Shown in pieces: positions 1-8,661 of a stretch of DNA of 64,000 nucleotides. The notes beneath the pieces are model-generated. The model did no database searches. It was not told where the DNA came from and saw nothing but the letters and a program-made list of their open reading frames with translations. Origin of the DNA: Acestrorhynchus altus (taxonomy: Eukaryota > Chordata > Actinopteri > Characiformes > Acestrorhynchidae); assembly GCA_034509495.1 (NCBI GenBank), contig CM067508.1, positions 31,757,071 through 31,821,070 on the forward strand, in the 5' to 3' direction. The position numbers and the translations under genes are program-made. Within the stretch, counting starts at the first letter, position 1. Every line of letters starts with the position of its first letter.

Positions 1-18
1 ATTTGTGTCGTGTCTCAC

Positions 19-655
19 CCCGGTAACAGACCACTCCGACAGGTGGAGGGGAGAAGATGAGAATGCGCTTCCTTAACAAAGCAAACTTCCACAGCACCAT
101 GATCTGCTCTCCAAAGAATCGGATGAACTGGGACATGCAGCCGGCAGGATGTGTGATCTGATAAACAGAGGAAACAGAGAGGACTGTGAGAACGGCTGGA
201 TCATAATAGTTTGAATTCTCACTAATATAACAACGAACCACAGTAACAGTATAATACTCTTCAGATTTTGACAAACTGTTCAACTGCGCGAAGCTGTTCA
301 TGGAGTCAAACTGGGGTCGAGAAAAAGAAAAACATCAAAGAAATAAGTTCTCAATGAGTTGCCAAAGTAACTACGTATGCCTGCTTTGAAAACCTGTGTC
401 GTGTCCATGCCGATGCCACATAGCCCACCAATTCAGTTAATACCACAACAGCAGACGGTAGCCCAGCTGGACCACTGGTATTATTTAAGGGTTAAAATTC
501 TGTTATTTGATTGTTTTTTGTAAAAAAATGTGATTTAATTCCTTATAATAATCATTAACGCCAACTTATAAGCCATTTAAAAAATACCTGTGGTCCAGCT
601 GGGCTACCTGTCTGATGTGCCAGCCGTTTCAACTTGGCCATAAAATGGAGCAAGG

Positions 656-704
<49 letters not shown>

Positions 705-3700
705 ACAGCAAAACAGAGTTTATCTGACTCTCCATTTTCACTATAGACGAGACTCTGGCAGTGAATCAAACCTGGTCCCTGGGAAACGTGAAGAAATGCT
801 CTTTGTCTGCTGTGACTGGACTGTTTATTCCCGACGAACACATATTTAACTGCCCTGTGACTAATGTTACCAGAGATTTGCAACATATCCTCATTTGCTT
901 CACGAGGTCTGAACAGCAGCTGATCTTGTAATATTGTTGTAATATCTCTGCAACAAGCAAGAAATGTATCCACCATCACTGAAATGTAGGGATTTTCAAT
1001 ACAAATGACAAACAGCTACAGTTTCATTTGGTTCATGCTGAAGCAAACAAACAACCTCTTTGTGCTGCTTTATGGAGAACTAAACCATATCAGCTGTAAT
1101 TATGCATAGTTAAGGACATAGAACCCTCTTCTGCGCATATTTCTGGCTGCAGTTCAGTTTTTAAGGATTCTTTTAATGGGGTTCGGCAGTTCATAATATT
1201 ATATATATATATATTTATATATATTTATATATATATACACTTCTTACATAGCGTTGCACTGTTATGCAACAACAACAACAGAAAAAAGCACAGAACTAAA
1301 AGCAGCACTGCACAATTCAGGCGGAAGTTTGAAGTTTAGCAGTGTGTAACTAAACACACACCATGTTTACGTGTCAGTCTGATCTAAAGCACATGGAGAT
1401 TAAATCACTTCTACTATAAACGAAGTTGATCTACAGTCGGCAGCTCTGCGTGTCTCTGTGTGCTGTGGTGGTGGTGGTTGTTGTTTCTAATCCACTAATC
1501 TGTTTTATCAGACTTTCCACTTCTCTATATGACAGAGATGATGTAGTTAATGCCTATTCGGTATTGAACTTCGATACCCCACCCAAGCAGGTATGTAATG
1601 CAACCACGTCGGCTTACCTTCATCTCTGGATGCATGCAGCGGTTAACCATGGTCCCCAGGGCACTGGTGGGGCAGGCAGTGACCAGGCCATTCCCTCCGG
1701 AGGGGAGCACAGCCTTCTTATCCTCATAAAACGCCTCGAGTGGAGAGTACTGGCCTGGACACTGTAGCTGGTGCCTGTAGTCAAATAAAGTTTTCAGACT
1801 GATTATACACAGCACTTATAAGACACTTAATTATTAACCAGGAACGAGTTTCAGAGACAGATACAGGAACACATTCCTGTTTGAATATATGTGAGAGTCA
1901 TTCAACAAAACCAGGTAAGAAAATGTTATCGTGGTTAAAAAAAAAAAAAACAAAAAAAAAAACTCTTTATATACAGCATCTGACATTCCTTTATTTCGGC
2001 TAAAAGTGAAAAACAGACACACAAGCCCAATGCTATTCATATCCAAGGCTACGTAAATCTCTTCATTTGAGATGTTTGAGATGTAAATTGGTTTAGATTT
2101 GACTAATTTGATCAACAATTTACTTTACTTGTTTTTTGCTTGTAAGGACTATAAAAACAACTCAAACCTTGGAAATCCTGTCATGAACTGAGACAATTGC
2201 CAAGGATATTTATAATACATGCTTCAAAATATTTGACACTAGTCCATATTAAGTAAAAAACAACCTGAATTACCTTAATTTTTTTTTTCATATTTATGTA
2301 TCAGTGTTATTCTCTCTCAGGACTTCTATTTTGAAATTTGTACACTGTGTGAGAAAAGAAAGAGTGCAAACAGCCCCTCCCTTCTCACTTGCATTTGTAA
2401 CCCAATATCTGGGTCTTAAATGGCATCTGAAAGAGGAAGAGGCATCATTCACCTTTGGCACAGCCGGGCACAAAAAAGGCAAGTTCTGTTTTTTTATTGA
2501 CATTGTTTATTTGCTGTTATTTTTAGATTTTAGCCTGAATGTAGGTCTGATTTGGTCACAGCTGACTTTCCAATTAGCTGGAATTATGCCTTGATTTGCT
2601 GACATTTAAGAGAGGAAGTGACGGGCAATGAATTTCCAAACTAGTAAGCAGTCAGACAATCCAAGCAATTTCTGACATGTCAAAGTTTGCTCACTTGTCT
2701 CACAGTTTTGGAAGCTGATTTCCTGATTTTTTTTAACAGTTTTCTCAAAATTCATTGCAGATCTTTCCAAAGACAATGATAAACAATAATGACTTTCTTA
2801 CCACCACAGATACGTGGAAATCATTGGCAAGACATGGCTTTGTTTAGTTGTGTGTTTGCGCAGCTAAGATCAACACTCCCTTTTCACCCTTATAGGCCTT
2901 TTCTACCAACGTGGAATGGGTTCTGTTCTGGTTTGGGAACTGAATTTTGAACCATTCAGTGCATTTCCACCAACAAAAACAAGTTCTGGAACAATTACTA
3001 GGGTTTTCAGCTTGAACCGCTGAATAGCTGTACTTGTACTGTAGTTGTAGTTGTATTCTTCTGTGTCTTGTCTTCGCTAAAAGCTGATCCATGTTTGCTT
3101 TTTGGAGCAAAACATAACCTTGGTTCCACTAAAACCGGTGTAAATGTGGGATGGTTCTTATAAGGTTCTTATAAACCCAAACGGAACCAGTTATTTTGGA
3201 AAAGACCTAATACTGTCAAATTATATCTGTCCATCTCCCTCTCTGACACAGACAGCAGTGTAACGCAGTGTGATTAGTGTGATTTTGTGTACACCTGCCT
3301 TTAGACAGGGTTCTTCCAGCTCAACACAACCCATCAAAATTGACAATAAAAATGCGAAGAGCACAGAACACTGAACAAAACCTTGTCACATGACCCAAAT
3401 CTGTGAGCCCGTACATAAACGAGAATGTCTTTTATACAGAAACGGTGGGGATGGTGAAAATGATGTAGCGACAAACAGAACATGAGGTGAACCCAGGAAC
3501 CGAGGTCCAAAGTCTTACTCTCCCCAGAAGACTGGCAACCCTCGTTACAAAACGCGGTGGATGTTCAAGAGTACTTACCGGACCTGGTTCTCTAGGAAGT
3601 GCATGTAGCGGTACAGCAGGGTGTACGACGGAGAGAGAATGCCTACAGACTTCATTCGAGCCCCTCTTTCCAGCTCGCTCTCCACTGGCATATTAGCAAA

Positions 3701-6224
3701 ACAAGCCAGGCCAAAGTAACTGCCTTTCCGGAAATATCTGAGAACACAGAGCACAGCACACATCTCGTGGTTAAAGCACTGACCACCTCCTTGACTGTCC
3801 ACTGTATCAGCTCCTCTTACCACACAGGAACACTATGTTCTACAATTACACACTGTAGTGTACAGTCAGGACCCCACAGGACCACCACAGAGCAGGTATT
3901 GTGTGGGTGGTGGGTCACTCTCAGCACTGTGGTGTGTTAAGTGTGTGTTGCGCTGGTATGAGCGTTTAAACACTGCGTTCGGGCCCCAAGTGGCGTAGCG
4001 GGCTAAGGCGCTGCCACTATGATCCTGAGGTCACTGGTTTGAATCCAGGTTCATGCTGCTCACCATCGGCAGCCGGGGTCCAGAGGGAGAGAAATTGGTG
4101 GGTAGATGGCGGTCTTCCCACATCTCACAAGTGTGCTGCTGGTCGACGCAGGCGTCTGCCATCCATTGCGTCAGATCCGGGGATCCAGTGTTCTCCTCCA
4201 AGCGCGATGGCTGCCCAGCAATGATACAAAAGGGCGGTAGTTCCAAAAGAGGCGGTAGGCTATCGTCACATGACTCGGAGGAATCATGGACGATCTCTCC
4301 CCCGTAGCGTCGAGAGCAGGGCATGTAATGTGGGAGGCTACTTAGGGGGATGGGTAATTGGCACGTCTACATTAGTAGGGCCGAAAAATTGGAAAATGGC
4401 AAAAATTATTATAAAAAAAACAAAAAAAAAAACACTTCGTTCATTCACTGTCCACTACATTAAAACACACCAGCAGCACTGCTGCTGATGCACCCTTACC
4501 AGCGCAACACACACGAACACACCACAGTGCTGAGAAGGACCCACCCATTTAGATTAGAGCACGAAAAGCTACTTACATGAAGTCATTCGCAATCCGATGA
4601 GAGCCGCTGGCCATAGACTTGAACTCCACCCCGTCCAGGTTGACATCCTGAGGTAAGCACCACTCCACCATGTTTCCTGTAGACAACATCAGTGTGAGTG
4701 TGACAGTGCGAGTGTGACAGTGTGAGTGGCAAATGTACGCGAACCTTTGCTTTCAGTGTCTGGTGTGATCGATCCCCTTCTGCAGCAACAAGTACATCGA
4801 AACATTCCCGTAACTGTTTGTTAGTCCTGCACATCAGCTTGGAGGAGTTTTGGTCGGTTCCAACTGTTATGTTGGTGGGTTTCCTCCGTGATCTACTTGC
4901 TTCAGGTCCTTCTACAACATTTCTATTGGACTAAGGTCAGGACTCTGACTGGGCCCTTCCAGAACCTGTTGTTCTCTTTCAGAGAGTGAAAGTAAAAGCT
5001 GTTGTAATGTGTGTAATGTTGGGTCATTTCCCGAAATACATAAACGAGCAAATGTGATATTTTTGTCTCGTTTAATTCGGTTCTCCAGAACAGAAAGGGT
5101 TCACAAACGTTCAAACGCCACGACGTACACACACACACATGCTGAAATGGGAAGTCGGGAGAGTGTATTAGTCACTATATGACTTTACAACTTTCTCCAA
5201 GCGCACTTCTCCTGCGGCGTGACCGAAAACAACAGCGGGTCACAGACAGAGTCTGACAGAGGGGTCAATAAACAGACCTGAGAGTGAGGTGAAGCTTATA
5301 GCTGCCTAAAGATCCTCTTTTCAACCTACAGATGGAGAACCAATATTGGCACAATATTAATGGGAGACAGACAGACTTCTCTGAGGGGTCTAACAACAAA
5401 GCGTCTCAGAGTCAGCTGATCCTGGTTCTGGTGGTTATGGCCTGTGGAGCAGGACTGGAGCAGTAGAACAGTGAAACTACGGAACAATGGAAAAGATAAA
5501 CAATGGAACATTGGCACAGTGGAATGGTGGAATATGGAACTGTGGAACAGTGGAATAGCAGAACAGAAGAACATTGAAAGTGTGGAACAGTGGAGCAGTA
5601 GAACAGAGAAACGTGGGGAATAACAGAACAGTAGAGCAGTAGAGTAGTAGAACAGTAGAACAGTGGAACTGAGGAAGAGTAGAACAGTGGAACAGTAGAA
5701 CAGTAGAACACTGGAACTGTGGAACAGTAGAACACTGGAACAGTCGTACAGTGGAACAGTAGACCAGTAGAACACTGGAACTGTGGAACAGTGGAACAGT
5801 GGAAAACTGGAACAGTAGAACAGTGGAACACTGCAACAGTACAACAGCAGAACACTGGAACTGTGGATCTGTAGAACAGTGGAACAGTAGAACACTGCAA
5901 CAGTAGAACCTCACCAGATCTGGTGTCGAAGGTCACCACAAACACAGCCACTATCTGGTCCTTCTCCTCCCAGTCTGCGGCGCGGCTCCGACTGTGTGTC
6001 TGCAGGCCGGTCCCCGCACACTGCTCCTCCTGCTCCTCCTCCTGCTCTCCTTCATCCTCTCCTCCTGCTCCTGCTCCTGCTCCTGCGGCGATGTGTCCCC
6101 CGCAGTGCTGAGGCCGCTGCGTGTCGGAGCTCAGACAGTCCAGCGGGGGGGGGAGCGGCGGTCCTGGAGGCACCTCCTCCCAGTCCAGCAGCGGAGCGCG
6201 ATCAGACTGCTCCACCATCACCAC
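19..6224 (-). CDS. dennd11: DENN domain-containing protein 11 (5' five coding exons, partial)
   Basis: Coding exons on the minus strand: 6224-5915, 4676-4577, 3737-3579, 1774-1618 and 157-19. All have GT donors and AG acceptors, and the joins stay in frame (310+100+159+157+139 nt). The remaining exons lie beyond the left edge. Diagnostic residues: VVTFDTRSG at the end of exon 1, MVEWCLPQD in exon 2, FGLACFANMPVESELERG and LYRYMHFLENQVR in exon 3, AFYEDKK in exon 4, and THPAGCMSQF plus RILIFSPPPVGVVCYR in exon 5. These match the LCHN/KIAA1147 family. Family members carry a DENN-type fold and are thought to act as Rab guanine-nucleotide exchange factors; only the upstream DENN half is visible here. 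Exon 1 encodes a low-complexity N-terminus rich in Pro, Gly and Glu, made by CTC/CTG-type triplet runs at about 6020-6090. Two in-frame ATGs are 6 nt apart (6224 and 6218); the second (MVEQ) fits the family better. Head to head with wee2, as in tetrapods. Confidence 0.94.
158..1617. other. dennd11 intron 4: poly(A) tract, AT repeat, no gene seen
   Basis: Intron between the exons ending at 1618 and starting at 157. It holds an A-homopolymer of about 46 bp (658-703) and a TA-rich simple repeat at about 1197-1240. A short GT/TG-rich stretch lies near 1464-1483. Apparent open frames through the homopolymer are artefacts. I recognise no coding exon or named transposon here. Confidence 0.6.
658..703. 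repeat. Poly(A) homopolymer, about 46 bp
   Basis: Uninterrupted run of A on the plus strand. It may be the tail of an old retroposed copy, but no recognisable retroelement body is seen to its left. Confidence 0.95.
1775..3578. other. dennd11 intron 3: AT-rich, one MITE-like repeat
   Basis: Mostly AT-rich unique-looking sequence with short poly(A/T) runs near 1940-1965 and 2279-2289. From about 2889 it contains a copy of the foldback repeat described separately. No coding exon was recognised. Confidence 0.55.
2889..3215. repeat. Foldback (MITE-like) interspersed repeat, copy 1
   Basis: Begins with a 'ggccttttctaccaacgtgg' type end and finishes near a 'ggaaaagacctaa' type end, which is roughly its inverted complement. 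The interior has the phrases 'ggaatgggttctgttctgg' and 'gcatttccaccaac'. The same phrases recur at about 26820-27195, 50735-50870 and 61030-61120, in either orientation. Inverted ends and repeated occurrence suggest a non-autonomous DNA transposon; the family is not identified. Confidence 0.55.
3779..4545. repeat. High-copy palindromic repeat, copy 1 (split by a SINE)
   Basis: Starts with the family's end sequence (ccacctccttg...), then the box 'aggaccccacaggaccacc', 'gggtggtgggtca' and 'gctggtatgagcgtttaaac'. It resumes after the SINE with the inverted boxes ('cagcagcactgctg', 'accagcgcaacacac', 'gacccaccc'). The outer parts at 3779-3970 and 4443-4545 were once contiguous. The same boxes recur in at least ten other places in the window. 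Confidence 0.8.
3981..4432 (+). mobile_element. tRNA-derived SINE, apparently full length, with target-site duplication
   Basis: The 5' end (3981 on) is a tRNA-like head: an A-box-like 'tggcgtagcgggc' at 3991-4003 and a B-box-like 'ggtttgaatcc' at 4036-4046. A body of about 340 bp follows (with conserved CGCAGGCGTCTGCC at about 4146-4160), then an A-rich tail (about 4401-4432). It is flanked by a 10-bp direct repeat, cactgcgttc at 3971-3980 and cacttcgttc at 4433-4442 (9/10 identical). This is the signature of LINE-assisted retroposition. Related, more degraded copies occur at about 36050-36330 (plus), 38100-38340 (minus) and 25440-25690 (minus). It inserted into a palindromic repeat in dennd11 intron 2. 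Confidence 0.88.
4678..5450. other. Distal part of dennd11 intron 1, no gene seen
   Basis: Ordinary intronic sequence between exon 2 and the octamer minisatellite. It contains a short GTGTGA-type simple repeat (about 4690-4730) and a small (CA)n at about 5127-5139. No coding exon or named mobile element was recognised. Confidence 0.5.
5451..5909. repeat. 8-bp minisatellite (GGAACAGT)n abutting the dennd11 exon 1 donor
   Basis: On the plus strand the array reads as octamers such as ggaacagt, agaacagt, ggaactgt and agaacact for about 460 bp, with phase well kept over about 5580-5909. It stops only about five bases from the exon 1 splice donor (GT at 5914-5913). Because the minus-strand unit (ACTGTTCC/T) makes no stop codons in any frame, all three minus frames look open; none is a gene. 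Each AGAACA is also a steroid-receptor half-site by sequence, but chance is a sufficient explanation. Confidence 0.93.
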
Positions 6225-6323
6225 CCTTCACAGCTCCTCACCACACACACACACACACACTGCTCATACCTGCCGCCCGGTCGGTCGGTCGGTCGGTCTG
6301 TCTGTCTGTCTGTCTGTGCGTGC

Positions 6324-6377
<54 letters not shown>

Positions 6378-6460
6378 GAGGGGAAGATGATGAACAGACG
6401 CAGACACTGTTTTGATGACGTCGCGCGCTTCCGTTCACGTGTTACAACCGAAAGCAACCC
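6225..6460 (-). promoter_or_regulatory. dennd11 5' flank / probable promoter with dense microsatellites
   Basis: The sequence directly upstream of the dennd11 start codon. It holds (CA)n at 6242-6260, GGTC then TCTG tetranucleotide runs at about 6279-6317, and a pure (GA)n tract at 6328-6373, followed by a short CpG-containing stretch (about 6418-6475) with a CACGTG E-box at about 6437. No TATA box was recognised. The promoter call rests on position and local CpG content only. Confidence 0.4.
6242..6373. repeat. Compound microsatellite (CA)n-(GGTC)n-(TCTG)n-(GA)n
   Basis: Four different simple repeats follow one another within about 130 bp just upstream of dennd11 exon 1. The (GA)n tract is about 46 bp and uninterrupted. 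Such purine/pyrimidine strand-asymmetric tracts are common near animal promoters and are expected to vary in length between individuals. Confidence 0.95.
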
Positions 6461-6649
6461 TGCCTGATGGCGCGTGACGTCACAACACACACACACACAC
6501 ACATTTGGATGTTTGTATATATTCTCTCCCACACGGCTTTGTTTACACCTAGATGTCTAAATGTGATTAAAGTGCAACAACACACCTGAAATCCACAGGC
6601 GGCCATTTTTGTTAATGGGGGTTTATGGACGTCCTCTCCACTGTGACAT

Positions 6650-7165
6650 ACTATGAGGGTACATGGTGGTGGTGAGGTGAGACATAGCGCTGCTGCTGGA
6701 GTGTTTAAACACTGTGTCCACCCATTGTCCACTCTGCCAGACACTCCGATCTGATGGATGTAAAGTCAGAGATAGAAGCACATCTGTTGCTGCTCTAGTT
6801 CTGTAGTCCTACATCAGTGCTCATGAGACCCTATAGGCTGGATATTTGAGTTTGGAGGACTGCAGTGACGCTGAGGGGTTTAAACACTCCAGCAGCACTG
6901 CTGTGTCTGATGCACTCATACCAGCGCAACACACAGTAACACACCACCACCATGTCAGCGTCACTGCAGTGCTGTGAATGACCCACCACCCACGTAATGT
7001 TTTGCGATGGTCCCGGGGGTCTTGACCTTTGAAGATCAAAAGGCTAACAAAGTATGCAGAATTATAGCACTGCAATGTGCTCCTGTACGGTCAGAGGAGC
7101 TGACAAAAATGGACAGTGAGTGTAGAAACAAGGAGGTGGTGATAATTTGGTTGATTGGTGGTATT
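6650..7165. repeat. High-copy palindromic repeat, copy 2 (near complete)
   Basis: Contains 'gctggagtgtttaaacactgtgtcca', the middle block 'gatgtaaagtcagaga', then the inverted arm 'ggtttaaacactccagcagcactgctgtgtctgat', 'accagcgcaacacac', 'gacccaccaccca' and the end 'gacagtgagtgtagaaacaaggaggtgg'. It sits between the dennd11 and wee2 starts. Confidence 0.8.
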
Positions 7166-7169
7166 TAAA

Positions 7170-8659
7170 CTTTCCTCAAGCCAAGGTTTGTGGAACATCA
7201 TAATGTCTAATGGCAGTAAGATCAGTATTTAAAATAAACAGTGTCCTTTCATAGCAGACCTTTAGGCCTTCTCTCTGCTGAGGGGAAGGGGGAGTGGCCT
7301 ACAATTAAACGAGAAGCTATTTGCTTAAATTCTTGACTGACACTTCAAACAGTCCACCCATTATTCTCTAAAATGAGCCTAGTCTGGGATGGACGGAGCT
7401 TCCTGAGGTCAGGCTGGAGGCCTTTTAGGGAAATCAGAGGCTCAGGTTGCCTGGGGTTGGTTAGTTCAAGCAGGCTGAGGAACTGAGAGCTGGTGAGTGT
7501 GGGAGATTTGTGTCTTGAGTCTGCTTCTGGAGGTCCACAGAGCATGGCAGGAAATGTCCTACATAATACATTTTCACTTTGTGTGTCTCAACCTCTTACT
7601 TCAGGAAGGCCTGGTTAATTAATTCATTAATGTCAGGTGAGGTGGACCAGGAGAAGCTCCAGAATCAAATGTGTAGAGCTGCAGCAGGGCCTGTGTTTAT
7701 AAACCACTGCAAAAATGGTCACTGGTAAAAATACACAAACAAACACTGTACTAAATGGAAATGAATCTGAACTGAGAATAAGTAGCCATAAATTGTTTGA
7801 TGTCCAAGAACAAACAAGGACAAAAAATTACTCACCTTGGACATCTGAGGTAGTAACTTCAGGCTCCTGCAGATTTGCACAACAAGGATCGTGTAGTACC
7901 GTTCGATGTGTGGAAAATGGGTCACAAAGCAGATGTTTATCATTGTCTGAAAGGAGTGATTGCATTGGTCAAAGTCCATAGTGTGCATGAAGAAGTGTAC
8001 GCTCCTACGGATCTACCAGCAGTGGCCGAAATCCCAGCGGACAGAACCTTGTCCTGAAAAACGTGTCCAAAAGACAAAACTGAGCGAAGGCCTCTTACAT
8101 GCCTCTCCACTCCATATGTTGATGGTCTGCAGTTCCTTTTGGAAAGTCCGAGAAACAGGTCCGAGGTTATGTCTTCTAGCCACAAGGAGGTTTTCCTGAA
8201 GACTGGGATTCTGGACACTTTTGGAAGACCAGTATGAGGATACACCTCCATACGCCTGCAAGTGCAGCTCTTTTCACACTATGGCCTTTGGCACATCCAA
8301 ACGTAATCATTCCTTTTGTGACCCATCTTCCACACATCCAACAGGCATTCACCTCATTTCAGTCTATACCTCTTGTTGCACACCCCACAGGTATTCATAA
8401 CCCCATCCTCATGCAACCTCCTCTGTGCCATTTGGACATTCTTTTTGTTTTTATGTCTGAGTTTTTGTAAGCTCGTTTGGATTAGGTTCATCCAAGCCAG
8501 ACTTGCCTGAAGTTAATGGAGGTTCACTGCCTTCTTCCACCCTGAACCTTATCTCCCATGTCTTCAGCGGACTGGTTTTGTGTGCACATAGATTAAAAAA
8601 AACTTTTGCTTTATGCTGGTTTATGAAGGTACTGAAACCCACCTTATTCTCTCATTCAG
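7170..8659. other. wee2 upstream region; candidate inverted repeat 7905-8338, first exon not located
   Basis: No coding exon was recognised. A 24-bp inverted repeat (7905-7928 and 8315-8338, 23/24 complementary) encloses about 390 bp and may be a decayed DNA element. The wee2 start codon is preceded by a good acceptor (CAG at 8657-8659), so the transcript's first, non-coding exon should lie in this stretch or further left. I cannot place it from sequence alone. Confidence 0.45.
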
Positions 8660-8661
8660 GG

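Noticed and set aside
3985..4056. A functional tRNA gene
   Set aside because: A- and B-box-like sequences are present, but the rest does not fold as a tRNA, and the segment continues into a SINE body with A-tail and target-site duplication.
5451..5909. Array of steroid-receptor (AGAACA) half-sites acting as a hormone enhancer
   Set aside because: AGAACA arises automatically from the octamer unit; full palindromic elements with 3-bp spacing are not systematically present.
5412..5914. Leu/Cys/Ser-rich reading frames continuing from dennd11 exon 1
   Set aside because: They are translations of the octamer minisatellite beyond a strong splice donor; the next dennd11 residues are found in frame at exon 2 (4676).
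8503..8661. Upstream in-frame extension of the wee2 first exon (an ATG at 8503)
   Set aside because: A good splice acceptor (CAG at 8657-8659) sits just before the family-like start MAAMNEKAIQQHLNFS; the extension has no Wee-like sequence.
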